Positions 30,731 through 41,520 of a DNA stretch of 64,000 nt are shown here, in pieces. Every line of letters starts with the position of its first letter. Positions within the stretch are counted from its first letter, which is position 1. The stretch is from Leishmania infantum JPCM5 (taxonomy: Eukaryota; Euglenozoa; Kinetoplastea; Trypanosomatida; Trypanosomatidae), in the NCBI RefSeq assembly GCF_000002875.2, contig NC_009413.2:1059823-1123822 (forward strand), given 5' to 3'. The translations under genes and the position numbers were made by a program. Under the pieces are notes generated by a model, which saw only the letters and a program-made list of their open reading frames with translations, made no database searches and had not been told where the DNA came from.

Positions 30731-32068
30731 ATGTCCGTCGACTTCACGGCTAAGGCCGTCGAGCTCTTCAAGAAGGCCGCAACGCTGGATGAGAACAAGG
30801 AATACGAGCAGGCGTACCGGTGGTACATGGAGACGATCGACGTGTTCCTGACGGCCATCAAGTACGAGAACAAGAACCCCACGAAGCGGGAGTACATGCG
30901 AAGCAAGGTGTCTGACATCATTGCCCGTGCCGAGAAGATCAAGGAATTTCTCGACCGCTCCAAGGACGGAGACGGTGCCACCCAGGGCGGCTCCGGCGCA
31001 ACTGCGCAGAAGACGGCGTCTGCCAGCAAGAAAGCCAAGGAGGATGACGAGGACAAGCAGCGCATGCGCAGCAGCCTCGGTAGCGCCATCGTCAAGGTGA
31101 AGCCCAACGTGCACTGGGACCAGATAGCCGGCCTCGAGGCAGCCAAGCAGGCCCTGAAGGAGTCTGTCATCTTGCCAATGAAGTTCCCGCAGCTCTTTAC
31201 CGGCAAACGCAAACCGTGGCGCGGTATCCTGCTCTACGGCCCCCCGGGCACGGGTAAGTCCTACCTTGCCAAGGCGGTAGCCACCGAGGCGGACGGCACC
31301 TTTCTCAGCGTCAGTAGCTCCGATCTGCTCTCCCGCTGGCTCGGTGACTCGGAGAAGCTCGTGCGCAGTCTCTTCGAGATGGCCCGCGAGGCCTACAAGA
31401 CAGGCGGGAAGCCGTCTATCATCTTTGTGGATGAGATCGACTCTCTCGTCTCCGCGCGCTCCGACAGCGAGAACGACGCCTCGCGGCGTGTCAAAACGGA
31501 GTTCCTTGTGCAGATGCAGGGTGTGGGTTACGACGACGAAGGCGTGCTCGTGCTAGCTGCCACCAACATTCCGTGGTCGCTCGATAGCGCTATCCGGCGG
31601 CGGTTTGAGCGCCGTATTTACATTCCGCTGCCGGAGTTCCAGGCACGCGTGCAGATGTTCAAGATTCACTTGGGCGACACCCCCAACACGCTTGTCGACG
31701 AAGACTGGCTGGAACTAGGGAGGCGTACAGAGATGTACTCGGGTAGCGATATCGAGAACGTTGTGCGCAACGCTCTGATGGAGTGCATCCGCACGCTGCA
31801 GGTGGCGACACACTTCAAGCGCGTTGTCGGCCCTGACCCGCACGACCCCACACGCATGGTGAAGAATCGTTTGCTGCCGTGCTCGCCTGGTGACCCGGAC
31901 GCGTTCCCGATGTCGGCGGTGGAGATCACGGAGCCGGAGCTGCTCATGCCGATGCCGGTGACCAAGGAGGACTTCATAAAGGCGCTGCGCACCAGCAAAC
32001 CCTCCGTGAATGACGAGGATATTGAGCGGCACGTCAAGTTCACTGCGGACTTTGGCCAGGAGGGCTAA
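30731..32068 (+). CDS. VPS4: Vacuolar protein sorting ATPase VPS4 (ESCRT-III disassembly)
   Basis: A 445-residue AAA ATPase that disassembles ESCRT-III filaments in multivesicular body formation and membrane scission. An N-terminal MIT domain occupies about residues 3-78 (FTAKAVELFKKAATLDE...). A charged linker follows, with the AAA core from about residue 120. Walker A is GPPGTGKS (170-177, K176). Walker B is IIFVDEID, with the catalytic glutamate at E235, the position mutated in the published Leishmania major dominant-negative VPS4 (from memory). An arginine-finger region with RRRFERRIYIPLPE follows, then the VPS4 C-terminal helix. The frame is open back to 30446, but that part translates CT-rich leader. 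In Leishmania, VPS4 function is linked to endosome sorting, autophagy and differentiation. Confidence 0.97.
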   Translation: MSVDFTAKAVELFKKAATLDENKEYEQAYRWYMETIDVFLTAIKYENKNPTKREYMRSKVSDIIARAEKIKEFLDRSKDGDGATQGGSGATAQKTASASKKAKEDDEDKQRMRSSLGSAIVKVKPNVHWDQIAGLEAAKQALKESVILPMKFPQLFTGKRKPWRGILLYGPPGTGKSYLAKAVATEADGTFLSVSSSDLLSRWLGDSEKLVRSLFEMAREAYKTGGKPSIIFVDEIDSLVSARSDSENDASRRVKTEFLVQMQGVGYDDEGVLVLAATNIPWSLDSAIRRRFERRIYIPLPEFQARVQMFKIHLGDTPNTLVDEDWLELGRRTEMYSGSDIENVVRNALMECIRTLQVATHFKRVVGPDPHDPTRMVKNRLLPCSPGDPDAFPMSAVEITEPELLMPMPVTKEDFIKALRTSKPSVNDEDIERHVKFTADFGQEG

Positions 32069-33631
32069 GCCGCAACTGAGTCAGGAGGCCATGGAGCTCT
32101 CCTGTGTGTTAGTGCGCGCGTGTGTGTGTGGGAGGGGGCATGAATCCTAGCAGGCGAGCGAAAGTCTGCAGGAGGAGGCAGACAGGCGAGGAAAAGCACA
32201 AAGAGGAGAGGGGAGAGGCGAGAGGTGGTGGGCTGAGGAGTGGAGAGCTGTGGCGTGTTGCCGGTCCCCTCTTCGGTCGCCCTTTTACGATGCCCTACTT
32301 CCTCGCCTCTCTGCCCTCGCCGTGCCGCCGCCCTTCGCCACGCGTCGCGCCCCGTGTCTTCTCTCCCTCCACTTCCTTCTCTCCCCTCCCTTTCCGCGGC
32401 GGCGTACGATTGAGAGGGATAGGAGGTGCGGGGCTCCTGACGGATGACTTCGAAAAACAAAAAGACATGCGGCACTCAAACCATGTGAAATCGACGGGCA
32501 TCAATGCTGTGGCGCCGCATGTGTGGCCTTCGCCCTTGTGCCCCACTTCCGAAAGTGTGCGGCCCACACCGTTTCCTTGCTCTCTGTCGAGACTTTGCTT
32601 TGCTCTCGGTTGTGCTGTGCCCTGCCTTCGTTGCCCTGTCGCTGCCGGCTCTCCCCATGATTTCCTTGTCCCTTGTTGCGTTGCGTTTCTCGAGTTCACC
32701 TTCGCGAGCTCACTGGCCGATGTTGACTTTGGGCACTTCTTTTTTCTGAGTTTTTCTTTTTCTTTCCGCTTCTTCTACGATGTCTGGCGTGCTCTCGACC
32801 TCCTACATTTTTATCCGTTCTTTTCGATATTGTCATGCTCCTCCTTCGCTGCGTCTCTCTCTTCCCTTCGCTTTCCACTGCTGCTGATGGTCGTCGGCTC
32901 GGCCACTGATTCGCGACGTGCACCGTCTTCTTTTGCTTCCAGACAAGACACTCAAAGAGACAGCAGAAAAACGCAGTGCGACCCCCCCCCCAAAAAAAAG
33001 GAGGTCTTCACTCTTCGCCGAGCTCTCGCACACAGTATGCGCCGGTGCGTGTGGGTATGTACAGATTCGCGCTTGAGCTCCTTCTTGTGTGCACCCGTCA
33101 TCTATGGCATGTGCATGGATCACTGGCTTTATTGCTGACTGAGCGTCTGCTTGGTTGGTGCTCGCTCTTCCTCTCCCGTTTCTCTCCTCCTCGTGCGTGT
33201 GGTGTGTGTTGTTAAGGCCGTCGCCCCTTCTTTCCTTTCTGGCATGTTTGCGTTGTTGTTTCTTAAGGATGCGCCTTTGTGTTGACATGCTCGCTGGCTC
33301 TTCGTTCGGCTTGTATATTTCGGTGTTGCTGTCGTCGTCGTTTTCTGTTTGCCCCTCCCTCCCTTCCCGTCTGGGAGTGAGCGCGCTCTTAGTGCCGGAC
33401 GGCCTCCGTGCCGGTCTCTCGTTTTTTTCTTTTTCGTTCTTTGCTGTGCGTGTTTGTCTTTGCTCTCTCCTGTCCGCCGCCACCTCTCTTCCTCTCTCCG
33501 CCTTTCCCCGGGCCCCTCACTCGTTTTCTGTGTCGCCGGGATGTCGAATCAAAACGCCGCTGCAGGAAAACGAAAATTGCCCAGCAACGATCGCCGCTTT
33601 ATACATCTACGACTCCTTTTTCGGCCGCCTG
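32069..33631 (+). other. VPS4 3' flank, gene-free
   Basis: GT-, then purine-, then T/C-rich sequence. A long chance frame (32122-33138, 338 codons) has a GTG start, no recognisable domain and spacer-like composition. It presumably forms the VPS4 3' UTR leading into the SIDER2-like element. Confidence 0.55.
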
Positions 33632-34194
33632 TGAGTACCCCGCCAGCCCCGCTCACGGGAGGACTTCTCGGTGCGTCGCATGCTCAGGGCCCAGCACCCT
33701 CCCCCTTCTATTTCCTGCCAATGCGGAACCACTTGTGGTGGTGACATGGCCCGGGCACCCAAGCCGGAGGGAGGTCAGAGCGATTCATAGCAACTGATAT
33801 CGGCGGTCAGGTCCTGGGTGGCGCTGCGTGAGAGCGAGCGGCGACGGTGAGCACACGCTTGCACTATACCGATGAAGGGCAGAGCATCGGGGTGACGCGA
33901 ACGCATGCCACCCGACCCTCACGCTGCCTGCTGATGTGGGGACCGGCGCGACGCCGAGAGGGACGCAGCAAGTGGCGACCGGCGTCGTGAGAGCTGCTGT
34001 GAGGCGACCTGAGGGGTGGGGGCGCGGTGGGACGGGCGGGTGGGTGGCGTTTGAGGCCGAGGCCGTGCTGAGATGACTGGGTCGGCGCATTGCTGTAACA
34101 CGCGTGTGCCGACGGCTGCTTTTGCACCACGCGGATGGGGCCTGTGGTAGGCCGGTAGGTCGAGTGGACTCATGCTTTATGGACGAATGGACAC
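33632..34194 (+). mobile_element. Complete SIDER2-like retroposon
   Basis: About 563 bp. The first 37 bases (33632-33668) are identical to 63964-64000, and 33803 onward aligns with window bases 1-396. No open frame of note. The length, + orientation and position between a stop codon and the next 5' UTR fit the SIDER2 family of Leishmania, whose copies can act as mRNA instability elements in 3' UTRs. If so, it would most likely act on the VPS4 transcript. I could not test membership against a consensus. Confidence 0.75.
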
Positions 34195-34865
34195 AGTACA
34201 GAAGAGGACGCTATTTCTTTACGCCTCTCTTGCGCTATGTTGTCGGCGGTGCATGCTGATTGTCGTGCGCCTGCGGTCGGTCGTCTTTGATACGCACCGG
34301 CACCCCAGTTGAAGGGGACCAAAAAGCGAGACGGTTGTCTGGGCGCTTCCGCGGTTGCCCTTGCAGGTGCTTCAAGGAATGTGGAAGGATCTGTGTTTCT
34401 CTTGGCGTGACGGTGCGCTCCTGTCTGAAGACGTGCATTTACGGGTACCTTATCTGTTTGTCTCTCACCTTTGCCCTCATTCCCTTCATCCTTCAACCTC
34501 TTCGCGCTCTCCACTGGAATTCGTCGTGTGCTCCTAAACAAAACCCCTGGTCGCTTGCTCGCACGGTACATGGCGCTATCTACCTTGCCCGTTCCCCGAT
34601 CCACTTCTTCACCTAACCCTTCTATCTCCTTCTCCGCTTCCCTTACTGCCTCTCCCGACCATCGCCGTCGCCATCGCCGCATCAGTTTTTTCCTCAAACG
34701 TACCTTCTTTTTGCTCGCTTTTCCCGTTCGGTTTCCAGTTTCCAGTACCCGCCACCGCACGATCACGTCACTGCTTCCAACTTCCTCTGGCCTGTGTGGT
34801 GTACTGCTCACTCAACGCGAGAGACTTTCATTATTTCAGCAGAGATCCGTGTTGCGAATCTCAAA
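34195..34865 (+). other. Spacer and PFK 5' UTR
   Basis: CT-rich from about 34590 to 34790. A candidate splice acceptor AG lies near 34838-34839. No gene is seen. Confidence 0.6.
34838..34839 (+). promoter_or_regulatory. Candidate spliced-leader acceptor AG for PFK
   Basis: Part of TTATTTCAG, 27 bases upstream of the PFK ATG. Other AGs near 34740 after TTTCC tracts are alternatives. Confidence 0.35.
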
Positions 34866-36326
34866 ATGGAGACTCGCCACCATCTCAACACCAAGATGGT
34901 GCCGTCGTACCAGGCACCGCTGTCCAAGGTGACCGCCGCCGACCTGACGGTGGAGCGCCTGCCCGGCTGCAAGTACATGAACCCCTCAAAGAAGCACATT
35001 CTCCGTGAGGAGTACCGCGACAAGGTGGAGCACATCATGTACGACCCTCGCCCGCAGGAGGACCTGGACGCCGAGTACCCGGTGTCGTGCAACAAGCTGG
35101 TGTGCGAACTGGCTGCCGCCCGCAAGCACCTCCACTTCAACCCTTCCGAGACCTCCATCGGTATTGTAACCTGCGGCGGCATCTGCCCTGGTCTGAACGA
35201 CGTCATCCGCTCCATCACGCTGACGGGCATCATATCCTACCGCGTCAAGCGCGTTGTCGGTTTCCGTTACGGCTACTGGGGCCTGTCGAAGGAGGGCAGC
35301 AAGACTGCCATAGAGCTGTCCCGCTCGGATGTGCGCCAGATTCACCGCTTCGGCGGCACGATCCTGGGTAGCTCTCGCGGTCCGCAGAACCCGAAGGAGA
35401 TGGTCGACACGCTTGTGCGCATGAAGATCAACATCCTCTTCACCGTTGGTGGTGATGGCACGCAGCGCGGTGCGCTAACGATCTACGAGGAGGCCAAGCG
35501 CCGGGGCGAGAACATCGCCGTCTTCGGTGTGCCCAAGACGATCGATAACGACCTTGCCTTCTCCCACCGCACCTTTGGCTTTCAGACTGCCGTCGAGCAA
35601 GCTGTGAACGCCGTGCGCGCCGCCTACGCCGAGGCTGTGTCCCTCAACTACGGTGTCGGCATCGTGAAGCTGATGGGTCGTGAGAGCGGCTTCATTGCTG
35701 CCCAGACGACTGTGGCCAGCGCGCAGGCGAACATCTGCCTCATTCCTGAGAACCCGTTGCCAAAGGAGACGGTGATGCGCCTGATTGAGCGCCGCCTTCA
35801 GCAGTCGCGCAACTGCGTCATCGTGGTTGCCGAGGGCTTCGGCCAGGACTGGGAGACCGGCACGGGCGGCCATGACGCCTCCGGTAACAAGAAGCTCGTC
35901 GACATTGGCTTCATCCTGAAGAAGGAGGTGGAGAGCTGGCTGCGAGCAAACAAGGAGAAGTTCCCGCAGGGTACTGTCAAATATATCGACCCCTCGTACA
36001 TGATCCGCGCCTGCCCGCCGTCTTCCAACGACGCGCTCTTCTGCACCAACCTGGCAACTCTTGCCGTGCACGAGGCCATGGCCGGTGCCACCGGCTGCAT
36101 CATCTCAATGCGCTACAACAACTATATCCTCGTGCCCATCAAGGCGGCCACGTCGGTGCGCCGGGTCGTTAGTCTCCGTGGCGCCCTCTGGCGCCAGGTG
36201 CGTGAGATCACCGTGGGCCTGAGCGACGATGTGCAGCAGTGGAACGAGCAGGACCTGCGCCGCCACCTGGAGTCGCTGAATGTTGAGCGCGAGCGCATAA
36301 TTGCGCGCCTGGCGTCTAAGGTGTAA
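34866..36326 (+). CDS. PFK: ATP-dependent 6-phosphofructokinase, glycosomal
   Basis: A 486-residue enzyme that phosphorylates fructose 6-phosphate to fructose 1,6-bisphosphate in glycolysis, which in kinetoplastids takes place in glycosomes. The length equals that remembered for Leishmania PFK. Motifs are GGICPGLNDV near residue 107, GGDGTQ (195-200), PKTIDND (223-229, catalytic base D227) and MGRESGF (270-276). This is the trypanosomatid type, related in sequence to PPi-dependent enzymes but using ATP. The last residues, ASKV, could be a variant PTS1 signal, although SKV is not the canonical SKL. The start METRHHLN follows the best splice acceptor; the frame is open further upstream to 34794. 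It lies downstream of VPS4 with a SIDER2-like element between them. Confidence 0.97.
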   Translation: METRHHLNTKMVPSYQAPLSKVTAADLTVERLPGCKYMNPSKKHILREEYRDKVEHIMYDPRPQEDLDAEYPVSCNKLVCELAAARKHLHFNPSETSIGIVTCGGICPGLNDVIRSITLTGIISYRVKRVVGFRYGYWGLSKEGSKTAIELSRSDVRQIHRFGGTILGSSRGPQNPKEMVDTLVRMKINILFTVGGDGTQRGALTIYEEAKRRGENIAVFGVPKTIDNDLAFSHRTFGFQTAVEQAVNAVRAAYAEAVSLNYGVGIVKLMGRESGFIAAQTTVASAQANICLIPENPLPKETVMRLIERRLQQSRNCVIVVAEGFGQDWETGTGGHDASGNKKLVDIGFILKKEVESWLRANKEKFPQGTVKYIDPSYMIRACPPSSNDALFCTNLATLAVHEAMAGATGCIISMRYNNYILVPIKAATSVRRVVSLRGALWRQVREITVGLSDDVQQWNEQDLRRHLESLNVERERIIARLASKV

Positions 36327-39300
36327 TGTACATAAAGGGGGGTAAAGAAGGAGCCGGCGTGCGCGCGCGCGTGTGTAGAGGGAAGAGAGGCGTGCGACAG
36401 AGGGAGGAGGGAGAGGGCGGGGAGGTAAGACTTCCACTTCCCGCTACGGTGACGGTGTCTCCTCCAAAGCGAGAGGGCTTGCCAGAATGACAAGAGATTG
36501 AGGGAGAGGGGGACGTGATGGGGAGCAAGCGCGAGGCGAAGATCCAAAAAAAAAAGAAAATCAGGAAAGCCAACGGAGGTTGTGAAGAGGAGCAACGACT
36601 GTCATGCGTATTTACCCTCAGACGTGAAAAGCCCAACTGCGGTGCCGCAGAGGGGTACGGGCGGCGATTCTCTATACGTTGGCGCGTCACTGGCACCAGT
36701 ATACTTGCACCCACCCAGACTTGGTCACACACCCCTCCGCTCAGGCGTGCTCGCCTGCTTGGGACTTCTCTACTTTCGCCCCAGTATTACCAGAAGTGGG
36801 ATGCGGCAGATTGGAGTTTCACCAGCTGCGTGTGCATGTGTACGTGTGCGCGTGCCTCGACGACGTGCGCTTGTTGGGGTTCGCTGCATGCACCTCGTTC
36901 CCACGCCTTCTCTCCGCGTGGGACCTCGCTTCGTTTCGTCGTGCGTTTCTGGATGCCTTCGTTGTTGGGGTTTCTTATGGCTGGTGCTTTCTCGTCTAGT
37001 CATGAACGCCTCTCCTCACCTTTTTTCCCGTTGGTTCCGCCTCGTCTTACTGCTGGGCAAGGCATGCGCTTGTGCATCTCGGCATTACGAACGCAGGACG
37101 CGTGTGTGAACTCTCTGCACTCTGTTGCCTCTCCCTCTCTCCTTCACACCCCCTCTCCCCCTTTCAACTCACTCTCTCTGCACACCTCTCCAAGTGCTCT
37201 GCTGTTTGTTGTCTTGGGAGCGTCGGTGCTTCATCACACGCTGAGCTGCGTGTGTGCGCGTGTGTGTCGCCGCAGCGTGCGGCGGTCAAGGTGATGGCGT
37301 GGTAGAGAATGCACCCTTTTAAGGCGTGCCGACCCACTTTCTTCCCCCCTCTTGTCTCGATTCTCATCATTCTCTTTCTCTCTCTCGCTGCCCTTCGTGT
37401 GCGTTTTCGCTGCGCTCCGGCGTGTGCTTGACGTTGTCTTCCTAAAGGCATGCCTACTTGTGCTAGAATGTGAAGGATGGCGCGACTTGTTCGAGCGAAG
37501 ACGCTGCTGTTGCTTTTTCACCGACAACCTCCACCCACCCCTCTCCCTACCACCACCACCACCTCCTCCTTCTCCTCCTCGACGTTTGAACTCCGAGAAG
37601 TGCCGCGCCATTCCTCGTTCTCATCAAAGAGCTGTTTCCTCAAAAGACCTATTCACTGATCCGTTCTAATTTTCCCTTTTCTCTCGTTGTTGTCTGATTC
37701 GCTCTTTCTCTTTTTGCTTCTCTATGCCTTTGTCTCTCCACTCCTTTCCTTTCCTCCATGCTGCTTCCCTGCTCGTTCTTCCCTCCGTAAGGGAGAGGAG
37801 AGTTCTGGAAATCGCTGCCTGCACGTCAGATGGGCGCCCCTGTACTTCCGTTCTCAGCGCTTGTCGTTTCTTCCCTTGACCAGCGCTGTGTGTGTGTGGG
37901 GGGGGGTGGAGGGGGCGAAACAGACATGCGGTGTACACTCGTTGACCTCCGAAGACGGGAAGAGCACACGCACATGCAAATGCGAAGGTAACCACCCACA
38001 TTCCGTGGCCTACACACCCACCGAGCCAAGGTTTTTTTTTCTCTGTTCTTCGCTAGTTTAACCAAAGCCGTGCGGCGGGGTCACCCCTACACACAGAGAG
38101 GCACGCTCTCACACGGGTGTTGCACAACATCAATGGAAAGATTACACTGAAGAAAGATGAAAGCAGCGCCTGCAATTTGTGCAGACTCAGACGTCTTCCC
38201 CCTCCCCCTGCGCGCTCTCTCTGTTGTGTGTTTCTTCCGAAGTATTTTTCTTCTCTCCTGCTTGCCCTTCTTTTGTTGAATGGAAGACGCGCTCGCCGTG
38301 GTATCCGTAGGTCTCGTACGCCTTTTGGTGGGTGCTTCCCTGACGGAGGTGGATGCCGCGGCGTGGCGTGAGGCGCGCGTTTGTGTCTCTTTCTCTCCCG
38401 AGAAGTGAAAGAGAAGGCCTTTGCTCGCACAGACGCCGGACTTTACCGGCAGACGCGGCGAGAGGAGGGAGAAGAGCAGACACGGACAGGGACGGTAAAC
38501 GGGAGACTCTCACGCAAGAATGAGCACTCTGCGCTTCTCTTACATCACCCGCAACAACACCAAAGTGCGGCAGTGTAAAAGCGCGCAAAACCCAATGCGG
38601 AAAGTAAATGCGAGCGCTGTCCGACCTCTCCCCCTTTTTGTTTCGACACTAGTGCTATCACCGTACATGTTTCCCTAGTTCATTACTATTTCCCCTTTTC
38701 AGACAGCCGCTGCACCCCCGTTCACGTTCCGCTTTTGCTTTTTTTTTCGTTTTATTTTTAGTTTCTCTCTGACTGGTGAGCAGTTCCACTTCGGTTTCCA
38801 TGCCTTGACTCTTCTCTGTTTCTCTCTCTTGTTTCACCACTGTGGATGCCCCTCTTTTTCTCTCTCGCGCTCCTTTTTCTTGTCCTTTCCTCGCCGATGA
38901 TGCTTTCACCTGCTGACGAATGTGAGCCACACGCAGCGAGACGACCCCTTTCCCACCGAATAAAAAAAAACGCACAACACACACACACACACACACGCAC
39001 GCACTCTCCTCCATACACACGCAGACACGGACTGACGGGTCAGTCGAAAGATTACTTTTCTATTTATTGTTTTTTTTCTCGCCGACCGATTTCCCTCCTT
39101 TTCGCTTACAGAATCATCGCTGCCCCCTCTTAAAGTCTTCTCATCGCTGTCTGTCTCCATGATGCATTTTTTTTCATTCGTCTTTCTTTGGTTCGGTTTT
39201 TCTTTCCCTGTTTCTTCTTTTACCATGCCGTTGTGTGATGGGTTGCTCGACACGGCGCACGCGCACACGAGCACCCCCGCTCCACAGAAAAATCAGCATC

Positions 39301-40311
39301 CACTCCCATGCCAAAGAAGAGGCGACGAGGCCACGCACGCACACACACAACGAGGAAAGGAGGCAACAGAGGTTCAGAGGATAGTGAGCTCAGAAAAAGA
39401 ACACGCGGATGACAGGGACGGAGAAAGAACACGCTCAGAATGCAGCAAGGAAAAGGCGTAAGAGACAAAACGGTTATCGTAGCGCATATATGAGGCAAAA
39501 CAGGAGTGAGAGGCACTCACTGCACGACAAAGCAGAGGTAAAAACTAACGTGGCAAGCACACAGAATTATACACACGCTCGCAGAAAACACTCACACAAC
39601 TCTCGGCGCGGGACGAGTCGCTGGCACGGCTGGGGAAAGCGAGACGGGGCCACACTCCTCTCTCACGCAGAAGCGTAGTGCTTCAGTGTGGGACATGCCA
39701 CCAGCACAGCTTCGAGTAGCACCGTCCCTCCTTCTTTCCGTCTTCCCTCCACCTGTCCCCCTTCGTGCACCTCCCCTTCCTCTTGCTTACTCGAAACAAA
39801 CTTAAAAAGAGAGTCGGGCCGCAGTCTTGCGCGTCTTCTTTGCTTTCTTGTTGCGTGAGTTCGCGTTTCTGTGTATTCGTAATGGTGCCGGTGTTTGCGC
39901 AAGCAATCCTATGCATGCACCCGGGCGCTGAATGACGCTCTCTCCACTTTTCCATCGCGCCTTTCTCCTCCTTATTTCGCCCTTTTCTTGTTTCAGCGTG
40001 TGGGCGCGTTTGTGCAGGGCCAACGTTGTCTCCTTGCGTGCATATGTCACGTTGGACATTCCCCTTGGACAACCAGGCGTTCTTCTTCCTTTTTGCTGCT
40101 CTCTCGCAGAAGTGCTCATCGAGAGCAGTTTACGATTCCATTTCTCACGCACGCATACACAAGCACCCGTCTCGTCTGTGAGGCTACGGCACCGTTCTGA
40201 AAAAGAAAAGGCTCTAAACGAAAAGCTGACGGCGACACGCAATCATCGGCGTCAGGGCACAGGCTGCCCCTTATTCTTTGTTTTTTTTTTTTTCCTGTTG
40301 ACGTGTCGTGC
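36327..40311 (+). other. Long gene-free spacer (4.0 kb)
   Basis: The longest gene-free stretch in the window without an evident retroposon. It contains CT tracts, a (CA) run at 38977-38996, purine-rich sequence at 39290-39660, and a T run at about 40277-40291 just before the next gene. The 259-codon frame at 36515-37294 has no clear domain. No gene is supported. Confidence 0.5.
38977..38996 (+). repeat. (AC)10 microsatellite
   Basis: Ten perfect AC units in the spacer downstream of PFK. Confidence 0.9.
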
Positions 40312-41520
40312 ATGTCCGCCGACGCCGGGCACGACGTGCACCGCGCCTATGACGTCCTACGCGGCATCCGCCGTGTCAGGACGACGGCGCAGCTGCAGGA
40401 GGCCTACGATGGGTTGCTAGCACTTGTGAGGACAACGCATAAGCTGGTGGAGGCGCAGGCGGCGAAAAGTGTCGCGCCCGGCACGAAGGACACTTGTGAA
40501 ACGTATCTGCAAGTGCCATCGAACCCCTCAGCTGAGGCGCAGGCGGCCATGTCGCAGCTGAAGCAAGTTTCTCTCTTGTGCGGGGCCTTTTGTCGTCGTG
40601 TAGAGCACGTGCTTCGCACCACCTACACCTACGCGGACGTCGATGATGCCAGTCATGGCGGTCTCGCCACGGTGCACGTAAGCGCGTACATGGCCCAGCT
40701 CACCAAGGAGCTACAGCGCTTCAACACTCCAGCTGTCAATCGCTTTTTGGCGGCGGCGACCAATACGGACACCCTGTCGACGCCGATCTTGCATGTCTCC
40801 TCAGTGGACTGTGTCCTATCCTACGGCATCGGCGCTCTATGCGACTACCGCTTGTGCCGTCGCAAGCGTGCACAGGCATATCTTCAGCAGCTACTGGCGC
40901 AACCCCAATGGAACGCGGCTGCCATCACTCAAGTCATCGTCTCATTGAATGAAACGCTCTCCACGCCCGTGGACCCCTTTGCGGTGTGCACGAGCGACGA
41001 GTCGGTTGAGACAACGTGCGTGGTGACGCCCTTGCGCGACCCCATTTCGCAAACTGTCATTCGAATTCCGGCGCGAGGGGAGAAGTGCGCGCACCTGGAG
41101 TTGTTCGACGTGGAGAGCTTCGTGCAGGCTACGCAACAGCGCTCCTTCAATACTGTCGACGTTGGTGCCCCGTGTCCGCTCTGCTCACGGACGGTGCACC
41201 TGTTGTCGATACGCGTAGACACGCGGGCCTTGGAGGCGATGCGCAGCTATGAAAGAGCTGCAGCTGCAGCTGGGTCGTTGTCTTCGTCGTCTGATGCGCC
41301 GCCGCCCCTCACTGCTGACTGTGCCCTGGAGTGGAACACAGATAGTCGAACAGTCACGGTGGTTCGTGGCAGACGCGGCGCATCGGCCGAGGAAAGCGCG
41401 GTAGGCGAAGATCAGGAGGAGCCAGCGACGCCGTCTCGAGGGCCGCGTGACGATGCACCAGGCACGGCCACCAAGAAACGAAGGATCGAGATTGGCGGCC
41501 ACGTGCTGTACGCCGACTAG
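40312..41520 (+). CDS. SP-RING (MIZ) domain protein, SUMO E3 ligase-like
   Basis: A 402-residue protein starting at MSADAGHD (40312); an in-frame GTG lies at 40303. The N-terminal 230 residues are predicted mainly helical without a recognised domain. Residues about 232-300 fit an SP-RING finger: C236, then C259-x-H261 followed by LELFDVESF, and C288-P-L-C291. The C-x-H...FD...CPxC layout is that of Siz/PIAS and Mms21 SUMO ligases, which recruit the E2 Ubc9. No SAP or PINIT domain is recognised, so it could be a Siz-type or an Nse2/Mms21-type ligase. The C-terminal 90 residues are low-complexity and end near a basic KKRRIE stretch that could be a nuclear signal. The neighbouring genes give no functional hint. 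Confidence 0.85.
   Translation: MSADAGHDVHRAYDVLRGIRRVRTTAQLQEAYDGLLALVRTTHKLVEAQAAKSVAPGTKDTCETYLQVPSNPSAEAQAAMSQLKQVSLLCGAFCRRVEHVLRTTYTYADVDDASHGGLATVHVSAYMAQLTKELQRFNTPAVNRFLAAATNTDTLSTPILHVSSVDCVLSYGIGALCDYRLCRRKRAQAYLQQLLAQPQWNAAAITQVIVSLNETLSTPVDPFAVCTSDESVETTCVVTPLRDPISQTVIRIPARGEKCAHLELFDVESFVQATQQRSFNTVDVGAPCPLCSRTVHLLSIRVDTRALEAMRSYERAAAAAGSLSSSSDAPPPLTADCALEWNTDSRTVTVVRGRRGASAEESAVGEDQEEPATPSRGPRDDAPGTATKKRRIEIGGHVLYAD

Noticed and set aside
32122..33138. Open frame of 338 codons in the VPS4-PFK spacer
   Set aside because: Starts at GTG, contains long Phe/Ser/Arg runs that follow CT tracts, has no domain, and runs up to the SIDER2-like element.
36515..37294. Open frame of 259 codons in the spacer after PFK
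   Set aside because: Starts at GTG with an ATG one codon later; Cys/Thr- and Arg/Ser-rich translation of tract sequence with no domain.
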